A stretch of 64,000 nucleotides of DNA from the NCBI GenBank assembly GCA_047972265.1, contig JBKEAM010000031.1, forward strand, positions 4,044-68,043. Direction: 5' to 3'. The notes beneath the pieces are model-generated. The model did no database searches. It was not told the DNA's origin and was given only the letters and a program-made list of their open reading frames with translations. The position numbers were made by a program, and so were the translations under genes. Shown here one piece after another: positions 25,261-33,441 of the stretch. This DNA comes from JAAYCI01 sp047972265. Its GTDB lineage: Bacteria; Bacillota; Clostridia; Oscillospirales; Ruminococcaceae. The first letter of the stretch is position 1. Every line of letters begins with the position of its first letter.

Positions 25261-26332
25261 GGATATGACCTTTAACGCCATTATGGCGCGTTGCCTTGCA
25301 CGGGTACCTGCAGGCATAGACAAACGAGAAGGATCTATTATTTACGATGCGCTGGCCCCGGCCGCCGCCGAAATTGCAATGGCCTTTGTGGAACTTGGCA
25401 CAATTAAAGATGATTTAGCGTTCCCGGACACGGCCACCGGCGAAAATCTTACAAAAAAAGCCGGTGAACGCGGGGTGACAAGGTACGCTGCAACAAAAGC
25501 CAAGCGCAAAGCCAATTTTACATCTAGCGGCGGGGTACCCAAAGATGTGACACTGGGGGTACGTTTTAGTGGTGGCGGGCTGAATTACCGAGTAACGGCA
25601 AAACTTGCCGCGGGATCCTACACAGTGGAATGTGAAACCGCGGGAATTGTGGGCAACCAGTATTTTGGTACGCTGGTACCAATTGATTTTATACAAGGGC
25701 TGGTTACCGCAGAACTGCAGGATGTATTGACCCCAGTCGAAGACACCGAAACAGACGACGCACTGCGCAAGCGCTATTTTAGCAGTTTGGACGGTGTGGC
25801 CTTTGGCGGCAATATAAAAAACTATAAAAACTGGGTAACGGCTATACCGGGCGTCGGTGGGGTGCGGGTATATCCAATATGGGCCGGTGGTGGATCTGTA
25901 CGGCTGGTTATTATATCCAGCAATTGGGGTATCCCGGCGCCGGAACTGGTGGCGGAGGTGCAAACACAAATTGACCCCGAAACCAACCAAGGCAGGGGGG
26001 ATGGCATAGCGCCTATAGGGCACACCGTAACAGTGGAAGCGGTACAAGGCGCGGTTACAGACATAACAATGGCCCTGCAGTTTGAAAGCGGGTACAACTG
26101 GGCGGAACTGCAAGCAGCCGTAGAAGAAACCATAAATGCCTACTATGCGGAACTGGCCGCCTTATGGGATGGTGTGGACACCATAACGGTAAGGGTGAGC
26201 CAAATAGAAACCCGCGTGCTGGCGCTTGGCGGTATTGTGGATGTGTCCGACGGAAAAATAAACGGATCCGCTGAAAACATGGTTTTGCAATCAGACGAAA
26301 TACCAGTGCTGGGGGCGGTGACACCCGAATGA
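25253..26332 (+). CDS. xkdT: Baseplate J-like protein (XkdT-like)
   Basis: 359 residues from GTG 25253 behind GAGAGGTG. MTFNAIMARCLARVPAGIDKREGSIIYDALAPAA and the long region with TDDALRKRYFSSLDGVAFGGNIKNYKNWV are typical of baseplate J proteins, which form the wedges of the contractile tail. Confidence 0.93.
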   Translation: MHEDMTFNAIMARCLARVPAGIDKREGSIIYDALAPAAAEIAMAFVELGTIKDDLAFPDTATGENLTKKAGERGVTRYAATKAKRKANFTSSGGVPKDVTLGVRFSGGGLNYRVTAKLAAGSYTVECETAGIVGNQYFGTLVPIDFIQGLVTAELQDVLTPVEDTETDDALRKRYFSSLDGVAFGGNIKNYKNWVTAIPGVGGVRVYPIWAGGGSVRLVIISSNWGIPAPELVAEVQTQIDPETNQGRGDGIAPIGHTVTVEAVQGAVTDITMALQFESGYNWAELQAAVEETINAYYAELAALWDGVDTITVRVSQIETRVLALGGIVDVSDGKINGSAENMVLQSDEIPVLGAVTPE

Positions 26333-26835
26333 AAATAGAAAAATACTGGCCCCCATTTTTGCAAGAGATAGAAGACTTTAAGCGCCTGGCATATGCAGAG
26401 CAGCCGGAACTGGACGCCCTGCAAAGCGGGGTTGCAGATACTAAAAAGGATTTTTTTCTTGCAACTCTAACCGAAGCGGGAATTAAACGGTGGGAAAAAA
26501 TACTGGGCATTACTCCCCTTACCAGTGATACCTTACAGGCCCGCCGAAACCGTATACAGGTACAATATGCCGACCAGATACCATACACTTACCGTTATCT
26601 TGTACGGTACCTGCACGCAATTGATACCCGGATAACGGCCAGTGTATTGTTTTACGATTACACTGTTAAGATAGGCTTGCCGGTAGGCACAACCTATGCA
26701 GATATTTTACAGGATCCATTGCGTAGGATGATCCCGGCCAATATGATAATTGATTATGGCAGCAGCTTTCCCATGCAGGCCCACGCCGGAGCGGCGCAGG
26801 GCTTTAATTATGGCTATATGCGGATAGGAGCATGA
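26329..26835 (+). CDS. xkdU: DUF2313 baseplate protein (XkdU/YmfQ-like)
   Basis: 168 residues overlapping the previous stop (ATGA). KYWPPFLQEIEDFKRLA at the start, LTEAGIKRWEKILGI and the LQARRNRI helix fit DUF2313, which lies between baseplate J and the fibre in PBSX-like tails. Confidence 0.87.
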   Translation: MKIEKYWPPFLQEIEDFKRLAYAEQPELDALQSGVADTKKDFFLATLTEAGIKRWEKILGITPLTSDTLQARRNRIQVQYADQIPYTYRYLVRYLHAIDTRITASVLFYDYTVKIGLPVGTTYADILQDPLRRMIPANMIIDYGSSFPMQAHAGAAQGFNYGYMRIGA

Positions 26836-26839
26836 AAAA

Positions 26840-28405
26840 ATGGCACAAGCGTACAAGCCCACATTAACCAACGCCGGGCGGGACTTGCTAAACGATTTGG
26901 CGACCGGCGGAACCCTTACAATTACCCGTGCGCAGTTAGGAAGCGGGCAACTGCCAGAAGCGGATCCAATAGAACCGCTGGAAGAACTGTTGGATCCGCA
27001 AGCGGAAGCGCAAATAAAAAGCAACGAAGCGTCAAGCGCTGGAAAAATGGTTATCGGTATACAGTACGATAACAAAGATTTGGAAAACGGGTTTGCAATA
27101 TATGAAATTGGTATATTTGCAAAAAGTTTAGACGGCCCCGAAGTGCTGTATTGCTATATGACACTGGGCGAAACCCCGGAACAGGTGCCCGCGGCTATAG
27201 TGGGGCGGTTTATGCGGTCTTACGATATACCAATACAGGTAGATAATGTACTGGATATTGTGGTGCAAATTGATGCATCGGCATTGGCGACCACACAGGA
27301 TATTACAAAAATATTAGATGGCACTACCCCACCCGCCAACAGCCTAAATGCCGAAAAGCTGGGGGGGAAACCGCCGGCCGATTATGACACGTCGCCACTG
27401 GCAAGTGCGGCAATAACTGATTTGGGCATAGAAATAGCATCACTTGCCGCCCGCAGCAGCAATAACTACAGCGTACTGTTTGATGCCCCGGCCGACCAGG
27501 CAGCAAGTACCACATATATAATTGACGGCACCCCCGTGGTATTGCGGGACATGCAAAAGGAGGTATTAGACGATGCATGGAAAGCGGGCGCGCCCGTTAC
27601 TTTGATACGCCGGGGAGAAGACGCTTTTTTTAGCAATGGCGGCAGTTCTCTAAAAGTCCGCATTCGCGGCGGACTGACCGCCCCAGCAAATGGAAAGCCT
27701 GGTGACATATGGGTAAAAACAGACTATCCCCTATCCGGCAAGTATGTTATTGGCTATAATGGCCTGCCCCCTGTAATTTTTGAAAATAATCAAGACGGGC
27801 TTGTTTTATTATCATTAAGCACGTTCTCCCCCGTCGCAAATTATTTGCAATCAATACAAGGCACACCCAAGGCCAGGTTGAGCGCAGCCATTACGGGGCT
27901 GGCTTATCGAGAGGGCAACACGTCCATAAAAAAAGTCGGGTTTCGCGTTTGGTACAACGGTGCTTGGCAGCAGCCCTTTGATTATTTTTATTCTGCGGGG
28001 ACAGAAGCCCTTGGGCTGATTGGATTTTCTGGAACATTAGGATTAACAATAAACCCCACGAACATAAATGTGCCTAGAGGGTATTACAGTAATTCCCAAT
28101 GGGTGCGGATGGGTATCGGCCAGCTTGTTGAAATAGGCAATTTGTCCAGTCTGCGTTTTAATTTTTCTTACGGTGAAGTTGGGTATAGTGGGGCTCTCTG
28201 TCATGCAGGATTTACAACCCGCCCCGTTTGGTCGGGTAGTGGGATAGCCAATGGCACGATAAGCGGCCCGGCAACTTTCTCCTCAATTACCGCTAACGTT
28301 GCAGCAATAGAGGGAATTGGTTATCCCGGAGTATACATACAAGGAGGCAACACAGGCAACTACACAGGATATACCCTTACAAGTATTGTACCAACGTATC
28401 TATAA
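26840..28405 (+). CDS. Tail fibre protein
   Basis: 521 residues. The first ~150 residues (YKPTLTNAGRDLLNDLATGGTLTITRAQLGSG, then YEIGIFAKSLDGPEVLYCYM) are the conserved DUF3751-like attachment domain of tail fibres. The rest is Gly/Ser/Thr-rich with beta-type segments and a variable-looking tip, the likely receptor-binding part. No separate fibre chaperone gene is evident. Confidence 0.87.
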   Translation: MAQAYKPTLTNAGRDLLNDLATGGTLTITRAQLGSGQLPEADPIEPLEELLDPQAEAQIKSNEASSAGKMVIGIQYDNKDLENGFAIYEIGIFAKSLDGPEVLYCYMTLGETPEQVPAAIVGRFMRSYDIPIQVDNVLDIVVQIDASALATTQDITKILDGTTPPANSLNAEKLGGKPPADYDTSPLASAAITDLGIEIASLAARSSNNYSVLFDAPADQAASTTYIIDGTPVVLRDMQKEVLDDAWKAGAPVTLIRRGEDAFFSNGGSSLKVRIRGGLTAPANGKPGDIWVKTDYPLSGKYVIGYNGLPPVIFENNQDGLVLLSLSTFSPVANYLQSIQGTPKARLSAAITGLAYREGNTSIKKVGFRVWYNGAWQQPFDYFYSAGTEALGLIGFSGTLGLTINPTNINVPRGYYSNSQWVRMGIGQLVEIGNLSSLRFNFSYGEVGYSGALCHAGFTTRPVWSGSGIANGTISGPATFSSITANVAAIEGIGYPGVYIQGGNTGNYTGYTLTSIVPTYL

Positions 28406-28420
28406 CCAAAAGCGCAAATG

Positions 28421-28445
28421 GCACCCGAAAGGGTGCTTTTGTTTT
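28421..28445 (+). terminator. Rho-independent terminator after fibre gene
   Basis: GCACCC (28421-28426) and GGGTGC (28431-28436) close a GAAA loop, followed by TTTTGTTTT. Upstream CAAAAGC can extend pairing with GCTTTTG. Confidence 0.8.
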
Positions 28446-28470
28446 GCAAAAAAGAAAGGAGTGCAAAACC

Positions 28471-28611
28471 ATGCCTGAAAAAAATGTACAAAATACCGGC
28501 ATCCCCAGCTTTGCAACAAGCATTGAAGCATTTGACGAAACAAAGCATGCGGACATGCTGGCTCGAAACGAAGCCCACAACGACGAAGATGGAATGGGGG
28601 ATGATGAATAA
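28471..28611 (+). CDS. Very small acidic phage protein
   Basis: 46 residues from ATG 28471, behind AAGAAAGGAG, to TAA overlapping the next ATG. It ends in a run of Asp/Glu (NDEDGMGDDE). The ribosome binding site and the tight junction with the amidase gene suggest it is expressed. The function is unknown. Confidence 0.6.
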   Translation: MPEKNVQNTGIPSFATSIEAFDETKHADMLARNEAHNDEDGMGDDE

Positions 28612-29471
28612 TGAGCAATCTTGTAGTAAAGGTCATTGAAATGCCGCAAGCCCAATATTCGCGCAAATGCCCCTATGCGCTCACACCCAACGGTATTGTA
28701 ATACACAATACCGCCACAGATGCTTCGGCCACATCTGAAATATCGTACATGCAGGGCAACACAATTAACACTTCATTTCACTTCGCGGTAGACGAAAACC
28801 AAGCCGTGCAGGGAGTACCATTGAACCGCAATAGCTGGCACGCCGGGGATGGCACCAAAACGACCAGCGCAAACCGGACAAAATTGTCAATAGAAATTTG
28901 CCGCAGCAAAAGCGGGGGCGTAAAATTTACCACCGCAGAAGAAAACACGGCTATTTTGTGTGCCAAATTGATGCAAGAATACGGATGGAAAACTACGGTC
29001 TGCATTACCAAGCACCAGGACTATAAAGCCACTGCCTGCCCGCACAGAACATTGGAACTTGGTTGGCAGCGTTTCTTGAATTTGGTTGCAGAAAAATACG
29101 CTATTGAAACTGGAGCAGAAAGCGGAGGTAAAGAAATTATGCAAATGAGTACAAAGCCCGTAAAAATGCAGCTTGGCCCCATGAGCGGCGGCGACCTTGA
29201 TACAATGCGCAAACTACTGGATGGCCTAAAGATTGCGTATACCGAGGACGGTGGCCATATTAAAACCGCAGACGTAAGCACCGGAGACCAAAACACAGTA
29301 TTGCAAAAAGTGGTTGCGCTGGGGTTAGGGTTTGAACCCTTGGCGGTCACCGTTGCCAATGGTGTGCCGCAGGCTGATTTTGACGCAATGCGCACCCGCG
29401 CGGAAACCGCGGAAGCAAAGCGGGACGACTACGGTCAGCGACTGGCCACCATAAAAAAGGCGGTGCTGTAA
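28611..29471 (+). CDS. N-acetylmuramoyl-L-alanine amidase (endolysin)
   Basis: 286 residues. The N-terminal ~165 residues are an Amidase_2/PGRP-type domain: IVIHNTAT (H32 as zinc ligand), SFHFAVDENQAVQGVPLNRNSWHAGD, and KHQDYKATACPHR with the later ligands. A linker then leads to a ~105-residue tail with a regular helical end (PQADFDAMRTRAETAEAK). It cuts the bond between muramic acid and the stem peptide to lyse the host. There is no signal peptide, so the downstream holin would release it. Confidence 0.92.
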   Translation: MSNLVVKVIEMPQAQYSRKCPYALTPNGIVIHNTATDASATSEISYMQGNTINTSFHFAVDENQAVQGVPLNRNSWHAGDGTKTTSANRTKLSIEICRSKSGGVKFTTAEENTAILCAKLMQEYGWKTTVCITKHQDYKATACPHRTLELGWQRFLNLVAEKYAIETGAESGGKEIMQMSTKPVKMQLGPMSGGDLDTMRKLLDGLKIAYTEDGGHIKTADVSTGDQNTVLQKVVALGLGFEPLAVTVANGVPQADFDAMRTRAETAEAKRDDYGQRLATIKKAVL

Positions 29472-29734
29472 TGGGTTGGTTAAAGTCTATTATCGCGGCG
29501 CTTGCCGCCACATTTGGAGTAACAACAGATACCAGCATATCGCAGGCAGACTATGACGCCATGCAGACCCGCGCGGAAACCGCAGAAACCCAACTGGCCG
29601 ATGCACAAAAGCAAGTAGGTATTGCCTTGCAACGCGCGACCACGGCGGAAGCTGTGACCGACGCGCAGGTAATAACGATAGAAGCCCAAAACAAAAAAAT
29701 AGCCGCCGTTGTTGCAGCGGTAGACGGGGTGTAA
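29471..29734 (+). CDS. Small membrane-anchored coiled-coil protein
   Basis: 87 residues overlapping the amidase stop by one base. An N-terminal hydrophobic stretch (WLKSIIAALAATFGV) is followed by a coiled coil. The segment SQADYDAMQTRAETAET is nearly the same as the C-terminal tail of the amidase just upstream, so part of this gene is a copy of that tail or the reverse. It may help anchor or regulate the lysin. Confidence 0.65.
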   Translation: MGWLKSIIAALAATFGVTTDTSISQADYDAMQTRAETAETQLADAQKQVGIALQRATTAEAVTDAQVITIEAQNKKIAAVVAAVDGV

Positions 29735-29738
29735 GAGG

Positions 29739-30278
29739 ATGAAGGATTTTTTTAAAACAATTGGCCAGAGTGCAAAAGAAACATTTAGCGGCACCTTATC
29801 GGTAAAGCCCGCACTGGATTGGTATAATACCATTATTGGTAGCATCATTGCGGTTTTATCTGCCATTTTCGGGCAATATTGGTACCTGTTTGCGGCATTC
29901 GTTTTGTTTAATGTTTTAGACTGGCTTACGGGATGGTACAAAGCCCGTAAGCTGGAACAAGAAAGCAGTGCAGTGGGTGCCAAAGGTGCCATCAAGAAAC
30001 TATTTTACTGGATCGTTGTTGCTGTAGCTTTTGTAATATCTGCGGTTTTTGCGGCAATCGGAAAAGATCTGCTGGGAATAGATCTATCTTTTATGTTGCT
30101 GCTTGGTTGGTTTACCTTGGCAGGGCTAACGGTCAACGAAGCGCGCAGTATCTTGGAAAACTTAATTGAAATGGGAATTAATGTGCCAAAGTTTTTAATC
30201 ACAGGGCTTGCAGTAACCCAAAAACTTATACAGGCCAAAGCCGACGCAGCACTTCCGGCGGACGAAGAAAAAAAATAA
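29739..30278 (+). CDS. Phage holin
   Basis: 179 residues with three or four hydrophobic segments (about residues 30-50, 52-68, 85-110 and 117-135) and a Lys-rich, charged end. SVKPALDWYNTIIGSI and LDWLTGWYKARK are signatures of the toxin-secretion/phage-lysis holin family. It would form the membrane hole that lets the amidase reach the wall. Confidence 0.88.
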   Translation: MKDFFKTIGQSAKETFSGTLSVKPALDWYNTIIGSIIAVLSAIFGQYWYLFAAFVLFNVLDWLTGWYKARKLEQESSAVGAKGAIKKLFYWIVVAVAFVISAVFAAIGKDLLGIDLSFMLLLGWFTLAGLTVNEARSILENLIEMGINVPKFLITGLAVTQKLIQAKADAALPADEEKK

Positions 30279-30302
30279 GAAAAATGCATCTACTATACTA
30301 AA

Positions 30303-30333
30303 CACGGGCTGAATTTCAGCCCGTGCCTTTTTT
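30303..30333 (+). terminator. Rho-independent terminator ending the late operon
   Basis: CACGGGCTG (30303-30311) pairs with CAGCCCGTG (30317-30325), followed by CC and TTTTTT. Confidence 0.9.
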
Positions 30334-30385
30334 GTCCCCTGCATTAAGACCTTCCCGTGATATCTCCAGTACGGCTTTTAAATCT

Positions 30386-30874
30386 TTATTTTATAGCTTT
30401 AAGGTAAGGTAAAATTATTTTCAAAAAATTGAACGCGTCACGCTTAGGTCCGGTTCTGTAATAAGCCGCAACTTGAATAATTGCAGATATAAGTGTAAGA
30501 AGTAAAGGAAACAGCATAAGAATTCCAGAACTCTCAAAAGAACCTGCTATTAAAAAAGAAAGTATAGACAAAAAAGCAATAAAACAGGCGCCTAAATTTA
30601 CGAAAAATGTCACTATATTATCTGGGTGGTCATATCGTGCTATATAGCTTTCGGCGTCCGGAATAATGTTGTTAATGATAGTATCTTCCGTAGGAATTCT
30701 ATCTATAATTTCTTTGATCAATTCTTTTGTTTTACTGAACTCCGTTTTATACTTTCTCTCCTCTTTCCAGAAGTAGGATTCCTCACGTTTCAAGTCCTCA
30801 AAAGATAATATTTTTGCTTTGCTAGGTAATTCATCTTTAAGTATCTGCACTTCTTTTTTTTTCTCAACATCCAC
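30386..30874 (-). CDS. Membrane protein of unknown function, prophage cargo
   Basis: About 162 residues. The first ~90 are charged and helical (SFEDLKREESYFWKEERKYKTEFSKTKE split by turns). Two hydrophobic helices follow at about 92-112 and 117-140, and the end is basic. GTG 30874 is nine bases from GGGGAG and fits better than the TTG at 30883. The gene is AT-rich, on the opposite strand to the phage operon, and lies between terminators, which is typical for lysogenic conversion cargo. It resembles two-helix proteins such as those with SLATT-like layouts, but I cannot assign a family. Confidence 0.65.
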   Translation of the reverse strand: MDVEKKKEVQILKDELPSKAKILSFEDLKREESYFWKEERKYKTEFSKTKELIKEIIDRIPTEDTIINNIIPDAESYIARYDHPDNIVTFFVNLGACFIAFLSILSFLIAGSFESSGILMLFPLLLTLISAIIQVAAYYRTGPKRDAFNFLKIILPYLKAIK

Positions 30875-31066
30875 TTTACACAACTCCCCATAAAATCAAT
30901 TTAATAGTTCATAAGATATATAATATCATAAAAGAGGTTTCCCGAAAAATGAATAATTGAATTATATATTGCAAAAAAAACGTAAATCATCCCGCACGAC
31001 TAAAAACCCTCGTGAAAACAACATTTTTTCGCGTAACCGCGGGACGTTTCCGGCCCCCGCAACCAC

Positions 31067-31110
31067 AAAAATTCGCTTAGAATCGTAAGATTCTAAGCGA
31101 ATTTTTTTTT
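31067..31110. terminator. Strong 18-bp stem terminator
   Basis: A perfect 18-bp stem (31067-31084 with 31089-31106) closes a GTAA loop and is followed on the + strand by further Ts. It could work in both directions and insulates the cargo genes. Confidence 0.85.
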
Positions 31111-31115
31111 GCTGT

Positions 31116-31144
31116 GAACACCCGAAAATGGGTGTCGGGTGTTC
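31116..31144. promoter_or_regulatory. Inverted repeat upstream of restriction-modification promoter
   Basis: GAACACCCGA (31116-31125) and TCGGGTGTTC (31135-31144) are perfect inverted copies with a nine-base centre holding a further GGGTG half-site. No T-run follows. It may be an operator or a structured leader element. Confidence 0.45.
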
Positions 31145-31170
31145 ATTTAGATTTGGAATGCCATGATGGA

Positions 31171-31199
31171 TTGCCGTATTACTATAATTTAAGTATAAT
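31171..31199 (+). promoter_or_regulatory. Sigma-A-type promoter of the restriction-modification operon
   Basis: TTGCCG (31171-31176), a 17-base spacer, then TATAAT (31194-31199), 37 bases before the methyltransferase start. Confidence 0.7.
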
Positions 31200-31236
31200 G
31201 GAAATATGTTAATGAAGGATCGAGAGAGGGCATCAT

Positions 31237-32211
31237 ATGACCAGTAAAGCCATTAGCGTAGGGGAACAATTAGCTTTTGATGTTCCCGATGGAAATACAA
31301 CTTTTTCAATTGACGATTCCATACTCTACAAAGAAACTATGGAAAATAAAACATATCATCCACAATATGTTCGCAAGAATGGTCTTTTATTTAAGGATAA
31401 CAGTTTAGAACTCCTTAAAAGGATGAAGAGCGGTTCGGTGAACTTAATTTTTGCGGATCCGCCATATAATATCAAAAAAGCAGATTGGGACAAATTCGAA
31501 TCCCAAGAAGAATATATCAAATGGTCTATAGAGTGGATTAAAGAAGCTTCTCGTATTTTAACTGATTGTGGCACATTATACATCTGCGGGTTTTCAGAAA
31601 TATTAGCAGATTTAAAGCACCCAGCAATGAAGTATTTTAACGGCTGTAAATGGTTGATTTGGTATTATCGCAATAAAGCAAATCTGGGTAATGATTGGGG
31701 GCGTTCACATGAAAGTCTTTTACATTTACGAAAGTCAAAAAGATTTACATTAAATGTTGATGACATCCGAGTGCCCTACGGTGCGCATACATTAAAATAT
31801 CCCGTGCACCCACAAGCTGATACTAGCCAATATGCCAATGGAAAAGCAAAAAAAGATACTTGGACCCCACATCCAATGGGAGCTAAACCGAAAGACGTAT
31901 TAGAAATTCCGACAACTTGCAATGGCATGGAAGAAAAAACGCCTCACCCAACACAAAAACCTGAAGAATTATTACGTAAAATCATAATGGCATCAAGCAA
32001 TAGTGGTGATATTGTGTTAGATCCTTTTTCCGGTTCGGGCACCTCTTTGGTTGTGGCGGAGCAACTGGGTAGAATGTGGATTGGCTGCGATCAAAATTCC
32101 GAGTACAATGGGTGGGCTATCCATAGGATCGACAATGCTCTACAAAAAAATAAAGAAGAATGGATAGCTTTTGATAGGGCAAATAAAGAAAGGAGAGAAT
32201 CCATACGATGA
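31237..32211 (+). CDS. Type II DNA methyltransferase (beta-class, N6-adenine or N4-cytosine)
   Basis: 324 residues. The catalytic motif ADPPYN is near residue 74, before the AdoMet motif DPFSGSGT near residue 263, which defines the beta class. HPTQKPEELLRKII (motif X) sits just ahead of the latter. DPPY is more usual for N6-adenine than N4-cytosine enzymes. The stop overlaps the start of a restriction enzyme gene by four bases, so the two are coupled. It protects host and prophage DNA. Its lower GC content than the phage structural genes suggests separate acquisition. Confidence 0.9.
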   Translation: MTSKAISVGEQLAFDVPDGNTTFSIDDSILYKETMENKTYHPQYVRKNGLLFKDNSLELLKRMKSGSVNLIFADPPYNIKKADWDKFESQEEYIKWSIEWIKEASRILTDCGTLYICGFSEILADLKHPAMKYFNGCKWLIWYYRNKANLGNDWGRSHESLLHLRKSKRFTLNVDDIRVPYGAHTLKYPVHPQADTSQYANGKAKKDTWTPHPMGAKPKDVLEIPTTCNGMEEKTPHPTQKPEELLRKIIMASSNSGDIVLDPFSGSGTSLVVAEQLGRMWIGCDQNSEYNGWAIHRIDNALQKNKEEWIAFDRANKERRESIR

Positions 32212-33116
32212 TTTTGTCACAGTTGATGGAATATGCCTTAGATAAAACAAATTTTCTTTCGGTCGATGACTATTCTACGTTTTGCGAGAATTATTTGGAG
32301 TATATCTATAACAACTTGCAGGCTGTCATAGTATCTAAGAACGAAAATCACTACAGATTTTTTCAATACAAAGAAGATGGCGATTACAACATAACGAGGC
32401 CAATCAACAGTAATCTCTATTACAGTGCAGACACATTTCATCAAGCAAGGGATAACTTTAAATATATTCTTAAGAACCTGGCCGAAACAAGCGGCAATGC
32501 TGAAGTGAGAGCAATAATTAACAATTATATTTACACTGTTCAACAATCAATCGGCGCCGCATTAGACGGCCTACCTGCTGGACAAAGTAACTTTGCTCGA
32601 AAAATCAATGGTGATTTATTTGAGAGATATATTCGATTGCTTTTGATAGAGATAGGAGTTCCTGTGCGTGAGGGCACTATTAAAATTCCCGTTGAAGTAG
32701 ATGGTGAAGATTTATTTACCATGTCCTATCAGCACGACTTAATTATTGAGGAAAATCGTGAAGTACATGCTATCGGTTCTGTGAAGACATCAAGTAAAGA
32801 TCGAATAGATAACATTTTCATTGACAAGTTTTTGTACAATCGGTTGACGGATTGTAAGACCCCGCACTTTGCGGTTTTTTTAAATGATGTACAAAGAAAA
32901 GGCAAAGAACCAAATTATGGTGTAAATGCCACTTTCCTGACTGGTCACTTTAAAGGATACACTGTCAAACTTAATCCGTTGGATGGAGTTTACTATTGTG
33001 ACATCCGGCCGAACATGATTACTGATTCTCTTTTAAGCGCACATATTAAAACACTAGATCATTTTTTTGAGGATGTTTGGAGTTTTTGCAGCAAGCCGGG
33101 CGCAAAGAAAGTTTGA
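32208..33116 (+). CDS. Type II restriction endonuclease, PD-(D/E)xK-like
   Basis: 302 residues, no known name recognised. The segment SYQHDLIIEENREVHAIG leads to SVKTSSKDR at about residues 191-199. An acidic residue upstream, SVK as the catalytic lysine motif, and KDR just after resemble the active sites of the Cfr10I/NgoMIV/EcoRII group, which read CCGG- or CC.GG-like sites through a K..(K/R)(D/E)R motif. The rest (PHFAVFLNDVQRKG, HFKGYTVKLNPLDGVYYCDIRP) looks like a compact nuclease domain end. The coupled methyltransferase confirms the restriction role; the target site is inference. Confidence 0.8.
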   Translation: MILSQLMEYALDKTNFLSVDDYSTFCENYLEYIYNNLQAVIVSKNENHYRFFQYKEDGDYNITRPINSNLYYSADTFHQARDNFKYILKNLAETSGNAEVRAIINNYIYTVQQSIGAALDGLPAGQSNFARKINGDLFERYIRLLLIEIGVPVREGTIKIPVEVDGEDLFTMSYQHDLIIEENREVHAIGSVKTSSKDRIDNIFIDKFLYNRLTDCKTPHFAVFLNDVQRKGKEPNYGVNATFLTGHFKGYTVKLNPLDGVYYCDIRPNMITDSLLSAHIKTLDHFFEDVWSFCSKPGAKKV

Positions 33117-33165
33117 CTCGTGTAGTATGATTCTAAATGAGCCTTTGACTTAATTTCAAGATATT

Positions 33166-33360
33166 CTACAAAAATTCCGCTTCCGTTGTATTCGCACTCT
33201 GTATGGCGTGGGCGTAAACCTTAGTAGTTGTGGCCGTTGACGTATGACCCCGCTACTCCAGCAATGGCAGTAAGCGGTACCCCACCCGCAATTTGTAGTG
33301 TAGCATTGGTGTAATACGAGAAATGACTGGAAATTCTCCGTAGGTTGCTCGCAATATAAA
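33166..33360 (-). pseudogene. Tyrosine integrase C-terminal remnant
   Basis: On the - strand, one frame reads SSHFSYYTNATLQIAGGVPLTAIAG, which matches the HxLRHTNATL..AGGVPLTAV.G block of phage integrases. A single extra G in the GGGG run at 33248-33251 shifts the frame to GHTSTATTTKVYAHAIQSAN and then TTEAEFL, stopping at 33166-33168, which is the conserved end holding the nucleophile tyrosine (VYAHAI). The catalytic Arg of HxLR is replaced by Tyr. Only about 60-65 residues remain, with no N-terminal or core-binding domain. The gene is dead. Confidence 0.82.
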
Positions 33361-33405
33361 TCATCCCTTTTGCATAACAGCCGTAAAATAAAAACCAGAT
33401 AAGCA

Positions 33406-33441
33406 ATAAAAGCATTGCGGAATTTTCCGCAATGCTTTTAT
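33406..33441. terminator. 36-bp palindrome, probable two-way terminator
   Basis: ATAAAAGCATTGCGGAA (33406-33422) and its exact inverse (33425-33441) meet at a two-base centre. A- and T-rich flanks let it terminate the MerR gene from the right and other transcripts from the left. Confidence 0.7.

Larger units (their letters stand above)
30904..31236. other. AT-rich non-coding region between cargo genes
   Basis: No gene is seen. The region holds a strong terminator, a 10-bp inverted repeat and a consensus promoter for the restriction-modification operon, listed separately. The first part (30904-31060) is AT-rich with a short GC-rich patch near 31035-31060. Confidence 0.6.
1..33360. mobile_element. 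Contractile-tailed prophage, right-hand part, with decayed integrase end
   Basis: The order of genes (DNA-modification and recombination genes, late regulator, terminase, portal, head, sheath/tube, tape measure, baseplate, fibre, amidase, holin) is that of a PBSX-like myovirus, nearly all on the + strand with overlapping starts and stops. The left end lies outside the window. The right end is placed just after a degenerate tyrosine integrase remnant at 33166-33360 on the - strand; the exact attachment site was not identified. The segment after the holin is visibly more AT-rich and carries cargo genes. Without a working integrase in view the element may be unable to excise, unless an integrase lies to the left. 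Confidence 0.88.
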
